A stretch of DNA of 31,669 bases from Candidatus Poribacteria bacterium. Its GTDB lineage: Bacteria; Abyssobacteria; SURF-5. Every line of letters begins with the position of its first letter. The stretch's first letter is position 1. The stretch lies in NCBI GenBank assembly GCA_016215705.1, contig JACRIR010000043.1, positions 1-31,669 of the forward strand, written 5' to 3'. The translations under genes and the position numbers were made by a program. This document shows, in pieces, positions 7,357-14,522 of the stretch. A model generated the notes under the pieces. The model was given only the letters and a program-made list of their open reading frames with translations, searched no databases and had not been told where the DNA came from.

Positions 7357-8181
7357 ATGGCAATCATAACTATTTCGAGAGGCACTTTCAGCGGTGGAGC
7401 CCTGCTGGCTGAGGATTTGGCGAAGAGGCTCGGTTACAAATGTCTGAGCCGGGAACTCATTCTGGACTCGGCCAAGGAATTCGGAGTCCCCGAATACAAA
7501 CTTATGGAGGCTATTCAGAAAGGCCCGTCCGCATTCCAGCGCTTCACGCATGAACGCCAGCGCTACCTCGCGCTTTATCAGGCGACTCTTTGCGAACATG
7601 TGGCTTCCGACAATGTGGTCTATCACGGGCATGCAGGCCACTTCCTGCTCAAATGCGTTCCGCACGTTCTTCGAGTCCGAATCATTGCGCCCATGGAGTT
7701 CAGGATCAACCAACTCATGGAAAGACAAAAGATGGACCGTGACGACGCGATCAAGCACATCAACAAAGTGGACAAACAGCGTATTAAATGGACAAAGTTC
7801 CTTTACGGGGATGACTGGACCTCACCAAGCCTCTATGATATGGTCTTTAATCTTGAAAATCTGAGCATTCCCTTTATAAGCGAGATTATCCAGCATGCCG
7901 TTCAACATGACCGGTTCAAAACGACTCCAGCGGCCAAGAAGGCTCTCGATGACCTGCTGTTGAGCAGCCGCGTGCGAGCCGCCATAGTCCTGAATCCATT
8001 ATGTCGCAACAGTGAATTCACTGTCAGCGCTAATTCCGGCATAGTGACGGTAGGTGGTAAGCTGCGATCACAGGAGGAAACCGACGAAATTATTGCTACC
8101 GCCTCGAGGACATCCGGCGTTACCAAGGTCATCAATGAAATGGTGCTGGATTACAGGTACCAGCAAGAGGTGGACATATAA
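7357..8181 (+). CDS. Cytidylate-kinase-like protein with C-terminal BON domain
   Basis: Residues 1-200 match the cytidylate-kinase-like family (PF13189 type): ITISRGTFSGG at the nucleotide-binding loop, LAKRLGYKCLSRELI, then VYHGHAGHFLL and VLRVRIIAP. The loop lacks the Lys of a classic Walker A, as is common in this family, so true CMP kinase activity is doubtful. Residues about 208-270 form a BON domain (FTVSANSGIVTVGGKL ... GVTKVINEMV), usually a ligand- or membrane-interaction module. The fusion suggests a regulatory nucleotide-binding protein rather than a housekeeping kinase. AAAGGAG lies seven bases before the ATG. An 86-base gap separates it from the TIGR02186-like gene, so it may be co-transcribed. 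A strong palindrome follows the stop directly. Confidence 0.8.
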   Translation: MAIITISRGTFSGGALLAEDLAKRLGYKCLSRELILDSAKEFGVPEYKLMEAIQKGPSAFQRFTHERQRYLALYQATLCEHVASDNVVYHGHAGHFLLKCVPHVLRVRIIAPMEFRINQLMERQKMDRDDAIKHINKVDKQRIKWTKFLYGDDWTSPSLYDMVFNLENLSIPFISEIIQHAVQHDRFKTTPAAKKALDDLLLSSRVRAAIVLNPLCRNSEFTVSANSGIVTVGGKLRSQEETDEIIATASRTSGVTKVINEMVLDYRYQQEVDI

Positions 8182-8182
8182 G

Positions 8183-8225
8183 GGAAATATGGGGACACGA
8201 TGCAGCATCGTGTCCCCATATTTCC
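8183..8225. terminator. Long palindrome between convergent genes (REP-like, bidirectional terminator)
   Basis: The arms GGAAATATGGGGACACGATGC (8183-8203) and its exact complement (8205-8225) are perfect over 21 bases around a single central A. It sits between the convergent kinase-like and CBS genes, two bases after one stop. The core GGGGACACGA/TCGTGTCCCC recurs at 14456-14484, also between convergent genes, so this is a dispersed REP-type palindrome probably serving as a terminator on both strands. Confidence 0.75.
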
Positions 8226-8229
8226 TTCC

Positions 8230-8760
8230 TTACACAATATGTTTGATAACCTCGTGAATCACGTCCTCGGCATAGACGAGTCCCACTATTTGACCGTCGC
8301 GAACGACCGGCACAAAACTCAAATCGCGGTCTATCATTAAGTGAATGGCCACCATCGCATAATCGTCGTAGTCGACAGTCGCTTGAATTGGCGCCATGAA
8401 TTCAATGATCTGTCGCTCGATCTGATTGCGAAGTTCCTGAATCGCCTTCTCGGGTGAGAAACCGAAACGGTAGAGATTCTGGTCTGAGGCTGCGTCGGGG
8501 ACCGACGGATAGTAATCTCTCACCTTGCTAGGCGTGAGACTCGGCTTGAGCCCCTGCAGTATCTCGCGTCGGCGCACAATCCCGAGGAGTTGGTTGCGCG
8601 CGCTGAACACAAGGATAACCCACGGGATCGGCTTCTGATTGGCGCGCTTGATCTCAGCTTCCTCCAGTTCCGCCAGCGCTTGCCGCAACGTGAACCAATA
8701 AGGAATATATGGGAATTCCTCGAGCGGCATCATGATTTCACCCGCGCGCTTCATCAACAT
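8230..8760 (-). CDS. CBS-domain protein
   Basis: The 176-residue soluble protein looks like a pair of CBS motifs: the first around residues 8-75 (MPLEEFPYIPYWFTLRQALAEL ... LLGIVRRREIL) and the second around 115-172 (FMAPIQATVDYDDYAMVAIHLM ... VPVVRDGQIVGLVYAEDVI). Between them lies an insert of about 40 residues. CBS pairs commonly bind adenine nucleotides and report energy state. ATG 8760 is preferred to an upstream TTG because a G-rich ribosome binding site lies six bases before it. It is the last gene of the run 12934 to 8230, after the first PEP-synthase-like gene, so it may regulate that protein or the adjoining permease; this is inference. Confidence 0.8.
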   Translation of the reverse strand: MLMKRAGEIMMPLEEFPYIPYWFTLRQALAELEEAEIKRANQKPIPWVILVFSARNQLLGIVRRREILQGLKPSLTPSKVRDYYPSVPDAASDQNLYRFGFSPEKAIQELRNQIERQIIEFMAPIQATVDYDDYAMVAIHLMIDRDLSFVPVVRDGQIVGLVYAEDVIHEVIKHIV

Positions 8761-8869
8761 TAGCAACCCCCCCTAAGAGAAAGGCGAAGGGCGAAAGAAG
8801 CAAGGCGAAAGAGAAAACCCGAAGGAAAAGAGAGATTGCCTCGCTTCGCTCGCAATAACTGTGCAGATA

Positions 8870-11404
8870 TCAGTTGTCCAGCCCGAGTTTCTGGACAAAA
8901 TCATTCAGATACCATCTTGCTCGAGCATCGCTCGAAAGAGTCAAATCGAGCTGTTTGGTGAGAATCGTCATTCGCCCCAACAGCCGAAGCCGCTCCAGCA
9001 TCGCTTCCGGTCCTTGATACGCCGTCGTGGTATCCAGGAAATCTCCCTGGCTGAAATTCTCGAACCCGATTCTCTTGAGCAACTCGCAGATTATCCAGAT
9101 ACGGCGCATCCGTCGCTCCAGTGGCGCACCCCCTAGCTTGAACTGCATCCGGATGTAGTTTTTCTCCGGTTCCGGCGTCACGAGCGCTTCAATTGTGGAA
9201 AAGTGATACCCCATCCGAAGGTTGAGAAGCATGTACTCTTTGCTGAGGAAAGCGTAGCTGTTCTCGGAGAACTCCGGTTGTCGCCCCTCTCCGACTTCAG
9301 TTCCTACCACAGCCAGGAACCCTTTCAGGTCCGCGGGCACGGGACGCGAGGGCCAACCCTCCTGAAGAACTCCCTCCCAAAGCGCCTTCATCGGGAGCGA
9401 CTCGATCGAATCCTCGCGGACCCACCGTTTGCCGCCGTTTCCCAGGTAACATCTGTCGAGATAGATAATGTTGATGAAAAGCGGAATCTTGGTTTTGAGT
9501 CTCAGGCCGATATCCTCTTTGTTCGCGGTCTGCTTGAGGGATGAAAAAATCTCCTCCATCGATTTCTGGTGAATGAAACGAAGAAGATCATGCAGGCTGT
9601 CACAGCTTTGCGGAGTGAAGTTCGGGTCGTTCGGATGAATCACACTCAAGCGGGTCACTCGAGACACAATGCCTTCCACGGCGGCGTCCGAGGGAGACCC
9701 CTCGCTCTGAACAGCCTCTTCTTCCTGCGCGGGTATCCATTCCGGGTGGCAGCCATCATAGATGGCGCCGCCGCCGCCGTCCACTGTCACCGTTCGATCC
9801 TGTGGGATTTCAGCCGCTTTCTGCATGTTAACTATTGTCGGAAGCGAAAGTTCCCGCGCAAGCGTCGCGAGATGACTGGCATTCCCTCCGACCAGAGACA
9901 CAAGGGCGCTAATCCGGTGCATCACCGCCACGAGTTTCGGAGAAGGATAAGGAACCACCAGGACAGCCCCGCGTGGCACGGCATCAAGCTCTCCGACCGA
10001 GTCGAGATGATAGATCGGTCCGGCGCCTATTCCGGCGCAAATGGGAGTCCCGCCTTTCACCAGGATGTCCGACTGAAATTCTTCGGGAATCCGAGCCACC
10101 ACTCTCGCTTTTGGGAATTTTAGCGGTCGCGCCTGGATAAGGAACAACTCGCCGGATCGGTCCAAAGCCCATTCAATGTCTTGAGGCTCTCCATAGTGCT
10201 CTTCGATCTTCAACGCATACCTGGCCAGCAAACGCAACTGCTGCTCGTTGAGCGACGGCCTGTCTTGTTCAGCCTCCGGCACAGGAGCTTCAGCCACGCC
10301 TCCCTCCGCCCGCATGACTAGTTGGACCGGCTTCCGGGCGACCTGTGAAAATACGACATTCTCGTCGCTTCGTGAAACATGAAACACATCCGGTGTCAAA
10401 CGTCCATCCACAAGATAACTGCCCAAACCGAAAATCGAGTTCACCAGAAGATGCGGTCCCGAGGGATTCAACGGGTCTCGAGTATATATCACGCCGCTGG
10501 CGACGGAGTCCACCATTTCCATGCAAACCACGCCCATCGCCAGGTCCATTTCGGAAAGCGAGTGTCTGAGCAGGTAGGATATCGCCGAAGGAGTAAACTT
10601 GCTGCTCAAGATATCCTTATAGCGGTCCAGCAGCGCATCCCTTCCAACGTTCAGGAAACTGACGTACTGTCCGGCGAACGTGAAGGTGGTGTCTTCCCAC
10701 ACTGCGCTCGAACGCAACGCAAATCTACCTCTGGAGCTTCTGGACGCGAGATCGTCAAAACCCGCACAGATGGCCTCCGCCAGATCATCCGGAACCGACC
10801 TGAAGGTGACCATCTCCCGGATATCGTTGCTGACAACCTCGAGGTCCTTGTATTGTCGAATTCTGACATTCTGGAGAAGCCGGTCAATTCGTTCCTGCAG
10901 TTGGTTGACCTCGATGAAATGCAGGTAGGCCCATGCGCTGATGGCAAAACCGTCCGGAACAGGAACACCGACGTGGGACTTCATTTCCCCAAGGTTGGCG
11001 TTCTTACCGCCGACCGAGTGAGCACGGCCTCTGTCCAGGCGCGAAAAAGGAATGACATAGTCATCTTTCACGACCGGCTGGGTTCCGGGAAGCGAATTCT
11101 CCACCTCCTTGAGAATCGAGATCAGCCTCGATCTGAGCGGTAGATAAGCATCGCCTCCCAGTCCTATCATCCTGTCGATGACCTCGCGCACCCCTTCCTG
11201 AATCTGGACAAAGTCGTCCCATACAGCCTGAACGCTCCCGAGTTTGCGATTCTGATGGCGTTCCTCGAGACGGCTGATGAGCTTCAACACCTGGTTATGG
11301 CGCTCGAGCACCGATTGGAAGAGCGAGAATTTCTGCTGGACGCTCTCGACAGACGCCAGGCGCTCAGCCTTTGAGGCGCCCAAGATGTTCTTTAGCCATT
11401 TCAT
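8870..11404 (-). CDS. PEP-synthase-like phosphotransfer protein lacking the PEP barrel (1)
   Basis: The 844-residue protein has an N-terminal helical region (1-115); an ATP-grasp/PPDK-N domain (about 118-430) with SVGGKNANLGEM, RFALRSSAVWED and DIEWALDRSGELFLIQARPL; and the mobile phospho-histidine domain (about 455-550) with GGNASHLATLARE, His511 being the predicted phosphorylated residue. The usual C-terminal PEP/pyruvate TIM barrel is absent. Instead there is a helical region of nearly 300 residues with 'SLHDLLRFIHQKSMEEIF' that recurs in the second copy at 14523-17183. It could therefore phosphorylate itself from ATP but cannot make PEP by the normal route unless another protein supplies the last domain. 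The start ATG 11404 has only a weak ribosome binding site. It follows TSUP gene 2 by 165 bases on the same strand. Confidence 0.85.
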   Translation of the reverse strand: MKWLKNILGASKAERLASVESVQQKFSLFQSVLERHNQVLKLISRLEERHQNRKLGSVQAVWDDFVQIQEGVREVIDRMIGLGGDAYLPLRSRLISILKEVENSLPGTQPVVKDDYVIPFSRLDRGRAHSVGGKNANLGEMKSHVGVPVPDGFAISAWAYLHFIEVNQLQERIDRLLQNVRIRQYKDLEVVSNDIREMVTFRSVPDDLAEAICAGFDDLASRSSRGRFALRSSAVWEDTTFTFAGQYVSFLNVGRDALLDRYKDILSSKFTPSAISYLLRHSLSEMDLAMGVVCMEMVDSVASGVIYTRDPLNPSGPHLLVNSIFGLGSYLVDGRLTPDVFHVSRSDENVVFSQVARKPVQLVMRAEGGVAEAPVPEAEQDRPSLNEQQLRLLARYALKIEEHYGEPQDIEWALDRSGELFLIQARPLKFPKARVVARIPEEFQSDILVKGGTPICAGIGAGPIYHLDSVGELDAVPRGAVLVVPYPSPKLVAVMHRISALVSLVGGNASHLATLARELSLPTIVNMQKAAEIPQDRTVTVDGGGGAIYDGCHPEWIPAQEEEAVQSEGSPSDAAVEGIVSRVTRLSVIHPNDPNFTPQSCDSLHDLLRFIHQKSMEEIFSSLKQTANKEDIGLRLKTKIPLFINIIYLDRCYLGNGGKRWVREDSIESLPMKALWEGVLQEGWPSRPVPADLKGFLAVVGTEVGEGRQPEFSENSYAFLSKEYMLLNLRMGYHFSTIEALVTPEPEKNYIRMQFKLGGAPLERRMRRIWIICELLKRIGFENFSQGDFLDTTTAYQGPEAMLERLRLLGRMTILTKQLDLTLSSDARARWYLNDFVQKLGLDN

Positions 11405-11569
11405 GAATCGCTCAAATCATCCATCTATTGAGGCTAGCGCAATACTGTGACAGAGTCCGACCCGGGGCTGAATTCATTCGGTCAATCCTGGCATAGTCTA
11501 TGGCCATCAATGTATGCCATTAAATCCGCACACGTATTTGCCAAGCTCTCAGAGAATGTCATCACTGTA

Positions 11570-12607
11570 TTATGCTTGCTTCAATGAAGCTTCTGACTTC
11601 TGCCTTTTCTGTGTCTTCTCCTGCTTGAAGCCGCGAATCATAAGCACAACAATAACCAGGCACATCGCGAGCGCTGCGCCCATCACGCAATAAGCCGCCA
11701 CGGTAGTCATGTTCATCTGCTTCATGGTAACCGACACACCCGCCAGGATAATCATAATGGCGAACAGCAAACGAATGCCATAGCCGTGGATGTATTTGAC
11801 AGCGGCCACGCCAATCTGGGCGCCCACCGACGCTCCACAAAGCATGATAATCGCAGCGATAATTTCCACCCGCGCCTTCAGAGCATACGTAAAGCATCCA
11901 TATGCCCCTGTGAAAACCACGCTAAACAGGTCTGTTCCGACAGCGATGGCTGTTGGACACCCGATGAGGTAGATGAGAGCGGGCATGCGGATGAATCCCC
12001 CGCCCACTCCAAGGAATCCGGACAACCAACCAGTAAAGAAAAACACGACCATGACGGTCCAAAGCGAAACGGTTACACCGGACACGGGGAAAGTGACCAT
12101 CGGGGGCAGATTCCACTTCTTCTTTGCCGGCGCTGCCGGGCCTCTCTCCATTTCTATTGCCCTTTGCCTAGCCAGCCGTTTGTCTTTAGTAAAATAATCG
12201 TAGAGCATGTATATGCCCAGTCCGAAAAGCAAGACCATGTATGCATATCGCACCACCGGCCCCGCCACTCCTTTTGCAGTGAGCCACATTACGTTGCGGG
12301 CGCCGACCTCCACGCCGATGACCGAACCCACAATCGAGAGAAGCCCGAGCTTCACGTCCACGTTGCCCATCTTGCCGTGTTTCCGGGAGGCAACTATGGA
12401 CTTGCCGAAAATATGAGCCAGATCCGTACCTATCGCATACGCCATATTGAATCCGAAAATGTTGAGCGCGGGCGTAACAACCCACGCGCCGCCCACCCCG
12501 AAGAATCCGCCCAACACTCCAACCGAAAAACCGATTGCCAAAAGGATTAGTATATTGAAGTTAATCCCCGCTATCGGCAAATAGATGTCAAGTATTCCGT
12601 GGTCCAT
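11570..12607 (-). CDS. TSUP (TauE/SafE) family anion permease 2
   Basis: The 345-residue membrane protein has paired TSUP motifs, FFGVGGAWVVTP (about 35-46) and FLGVGGGFIRMP (about 220-231). The N-terminal LPIAGI matches the start of TSUP 1 (LPIAGK), supporting paralogy. A polar linker around 150-185 joins the lobes and the C-terminus is lysine-rich (QEKTQKRQKSE). The second motif, with IRMPALIYLIGCPTAIAVGTDL, is closer to TSUP 3 (IRVPALVYIVG) than to TSUP 1, so TSUP 2 and 3 appear to be the nearer pair. AAGGA sits eight bases before the ATG. It follows the small companion gene by 27 bases, almost certainly in the same transcript. Substrate unknown. Confidence 0.9.
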   Translation of the reverse strand: MDHGILDIYLPIAGINFNILILLAIGFSVGVLGGFFGVGGAWVVTPALNIFGFNMAYAIGTDLAHIFGKSIVASRKHGKMGNVDVKLGLLSIVGSVIGVEVGARNVMWLTAKGVAGPVVRYAYMVLLFGLGIYMLYDYFTKDKRLARQRAIEMERGPAAPAKKKWNLPPMVTFPVSGVTVSLWTVMVVFFFTGWLSGFLGVGGGFIRMPALIYLIGCPTAIAVGTDLFSVVFTGAYGCFTYALKARVEIIAAIIMLCGASVGAQIGVAAVKYIHGYGIRLLFAIMIILAGVSVTMKQMNMTTVAAYCVMGAALAMCLVIVVLMIRGFKQEKTQKRQKSEASLKQA

Positions 12608-12634
12608 CGTCCTGATCCTTTCCTTCGCCCGTCA

Positions 12635-12934
12635 CTATTCTTTATGCTCGATTTTGTGGACGTCCATTCCAATCGCCTTGAGGATTACGTCGGTTCCGAG
12701 GGCAATCACCATGCCCACCGTGGCCATCAAGACAGTGCAGTAAATGGCGTACAACCACAGGTTCTCGTTGTACGTTTTGGCGAAGAAAAGGCTGATGCCT
12801 GAAAGGTTTTCAAGCGGGACCTTTTTCTCTAATGCCTCGGGCACATCCAACCCCTCGCTTGCCGCCACAAGCTTGGCAAACAATTGGAATATCAATGCCC
12901 ACACGAAAAAACAAAGAATCTTCCATCTCCTCAT
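12635..12934 (-). CDS. Small membrane companion of TSUP 2
   Basis: The 99-residue product begins at ATG 12934 because GGAGGT lies six bases upstream; a longer frame to 12988 lacks a site. It has an N-terminal signal-anchor helix (WKILCFFVWALIFQLFAKLV), a short extracytoplasmic loop and a second helix near residues 63-83, ending GMDVHKIEHKE. The last part resembles the end of the 185-residue companion of TSUP 3 (GIKLEKIRHFEGH), and both genes directly precede a TSUP gene. It is therefore probably an accessory subunit or assembly partner of the permease. No named family was recognised. Confidence 0.65.
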   Translation of the reverse strand: MRRWKILCFFVWALIFQLFAKLVAASEGLDVPEALEKKVPLENLSGISLFFAKTYNENLWLYAIYCTVLMATVGMVIALGTDVILKAIGMDVHKIEHKE

Positions 12935-12992
12935 TTTTGACCTCCTATGCCTTGTTGACCAGGGGTGCTCCAACGGTAAAGGACCCAATTAA

Positions 12993-13012
12993 CCTGTTTT
13001 GCTTGAAACAGG
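12993..13012 (-). promoter_or_regulatory. Inverted repeat in the leader of the TSUP 2 operon
   Basis: CCTGTTT and AAACAGG (7 bp, six-base spacer) lie about 59 bases before the companion-gene start. It could be an operator or a leader-RNA hairpin. No confident -35/-10 or -24/-12 pair was found next to it. Confidence 0.3.
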
Positions 13013-13046
13013 AATACACATCCACTCTTGTCCAAGATAGTTTTTG

Positions 13047-13295
13047 TTTTGGACAGCATTTTGAGGTTTGGACCGCCCGAAAGGCTCAGTCCAAGCCAAT
13101 GCTACCGTGAGAACCCCTTATTTTACGGGCATGGGGATCTTTTGGCCGACAAAGAAGCTCCGATTATGGCCCTTGCGTATTTTGGACAGCATTTTACAGG
13201 CTAAAAGAAGCCTCATTTTCAGAAAGCCCAAAATGCTCGATAAAATAAGGGATTTCTCTCGTCCAAGATACCATTTCAGGTTATCTTGGACAGCA
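13047..13295. repeat. Triplicated TTGGACAGCA motif with inverted partners
   Basis: TTGGACAGCA occurs at 13049-13058, 13182-13191 and 13286-13295, all on the plus strand. The first two copies extend to ATTTT on the right. The third is the right arm of a perfect 10-bp inverted repeat (GTCCAAGATA at 13261-13270, TATCTTGGAC at 13282-13291). A GTCCAA at 13030-13035 pairs with the first copy. AGCATTTT at 13189-13196 also has a downstream complement. The motif may be a regulator-binding array or the remains of a small mobile repeat. Confidence 0.5.
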
Positions 13296-13881
13296 GTGAT
13301 ACACATCCAAGAATTTGTCCCGTAATCATGCAGATGCGAATTTATTCGCACACGCAACGCGAATACAGGCCGGAAACACTGTGCAAATGAATTGGCCGAT
13401 ACGGCAGCCTGGTTCAAATGCGCAACTGCGGAACAGTCTCTCCAACCGTCGTTTGCTCAAATCGAGTGGGGTGACTCGATATCGCGCAAAATATCGTGGA
13501 GCTTACGGGTGCTCCTTTGTATGCTGATTGGATGGCAAAACTCAAGCGCATCCCGATGCTCTCATTTTACCCCACGCTCTCTCCTTTTTGCAACTTCAAG
13601 CGGAAACTGAGTCGCGTAAGACAGAAGGCGCAAACTCGACATTCAAGCCCCTCACCGTCACTCTGAGCCTTTCGACGTCATCACGAGCCCTTCACCGTCA
13701 CTCTGAGTGAAACGAAAAATCCCGTTTTTGCGCATTGTTGCGGTTTTTGTAAAGAAATGCTTCCCTTCGCTGATCCTTCGCTTCGCGGGGGGTGACGTAC
13801 ACCGGGTCGCTATGTGGGATCGAGGCGCGTAGGCACGTCTCATGTAAAACCATCCGGCGGCGACAAAACCATCGGAGACCG

Positions 13882-13911
13882 TTGACAATCACCGATATGA
13901 TCGTGTACCTT
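13882..13911 (+). promoter_or_regulatory. Sigma-70-type promoter candidate for the orphan receiver
   Basis: TTGACA (13882-13887), an 18-base spacer and TACCTT (13906-13911) lie 68 bases before the receiver ATG. The -35 is a full consensus match; the -10 is fair. Confidence 0.45.
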
Positions 13912-13979
13912 ATATGCAAGATGTCACGCCTGCACCGAGTGTTTCTCGCATTCTTCACCGACTTCGAAGGTTGAATCCT

Positions 13980-14405
13980 ATGGTTGGACAGATACGTGTG
14001 CTTCTGGCCGATGACGAGAAGGCTTTTCTTGATTCGCTCGTCAAAGTGCTTTCAAGGCGAGGCATTGCGGCGCGGACTGCGTACGACGGTCGCGCCGCCC
14101 TTGAAGTTCTCTCTCATGAACAGTTCGATGTGATCGTATTGGACGTCCGGATGCCTGTCATGGACGGCCTGGCCGCCCTCCGCGAAATTCGACGGACCGA
14201 CACCCTCACGCCCGTTCTTCTACTGAGCGGGCAAGCCGATCTGGGATACGTGGGTGAGGCGATGAAAGGCGGGGCCGCAGATTACTTATTGAAGCCTTGC
14301 GACATCGACACGCTCATTTCTGCAATCGAGAATGCCCACGAGCGAAAGAAGATAAGGATGGAAGTGGCGCAAGAGTCGCCCAAGAAACAACCCCGCAGTA
14401 AGTAA
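13980..14405 (+). CDS. Stand-alone response regulator receiver
   Basis: The 141-residue protein is a single receiver domain: acidic pair Asp11-Asp12, phospho-acceptor Asp55 (VLDVRMP), Ser83 at the switch position and Lys105 in LKPCDID. There is no output domain, so it should act by protein contact or as a phosphorelay intermediate. ATG 13980 is preferred to an ATG at 13914 because the extra 22 residues are not receiver-like and GAAGG lies upstream of 13980. The KPC motif is shared with three other receivers in the window but not with the NtrC-type one. No kinase adjoins it; the nearest are the dCache kinases more than 6 kb away on the other strand. It is the only plus-strand gene among the minus-strand transporter units. 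Confidence 0.88.
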   Translation: MVGQIRVLLADDEKAFLDSLVKVLSRRGIAARTAYDGRAALEVLSHEQFDVIVLDVRMPVMDGLAALREIRRTDTLTPVLLLSGQADLGYVGEAMKGGAADYLLKPCDIDTLISAIENAHERKKIRMEVAQESPKKQPRSK

Positions 14406-14455
14406 TGCCATAAAATCGGGTACACCCCGCCGCGGGCGGAATATGGTGAGAAGAT

Positions 14456-14484
14456 TGGGGACACGATGCGGCGTCGTGTCCCCA
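14456..14484. terminator. REP-like palindrome between convergent genes
   Basis: TGGGGACACGA (14456-14466) and TCGTGTCCCCA (14474-14484) form a perfect 11-bp stem with a seven-base loop, followed by GTTTTC. It shares its core with 8183-8225. It lies between the orphan receiver and the second PEP-synthase-like gene, where a bidirectional terminator is expected. Confidence 0.7.
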
Positions 14485-14522
14485 GTTTTCTGTATCGGTG
14501 AATCAGCCTCTTGAACGCAGCA

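Larger units (their letters stand above)
12935..13979. other. Intergenic region with TTGGACAGCA repeats
   Basis: No supported gene in about a kilobase between divergent units. It holds three direct copies of TTGGACAGCA, nested inverted repeats, a hairpin at 12993-13012, the palindrome TGCGAAT-TT-ATTCGCA (13335-13350), two copies of a 22-base phrase containing CCGTCACTCTGAG (13646-13667 and 13686-13707), and a promoter candidate for the orphan receiver. Confidence 0.6.

Noticed and set aside
7319-7369. 16-codon frame before the cytidylate-kinase-like gene (ATG 7319)
   Set aside because: GAGGAG is 12 bases away, which is too far, and the peptide shows no features; it overlaps the true start in another frame.
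8831-8856. ATTGC...GCAAT around 'ctcgcttcgctcg' as a terminator of the PEP-like gene
   Set aside because: Only five bases pair and the inner part does not; it is a common degenerate intergenic phrase instead.
11405-11569. Sigma-54 promoter before the first PEP-synthase-like gene
   Set aside because: A GCAATACTGTGACA string is close, but the required CC at the -24 position is CA, so the geometry fails.
13118-13417. 99-codon minus-strand frame in the TTGGACAGCA region
   Set aside because: It spans the repeat array, lacks a ribosome binding site, and its translation has no recognisable fold.
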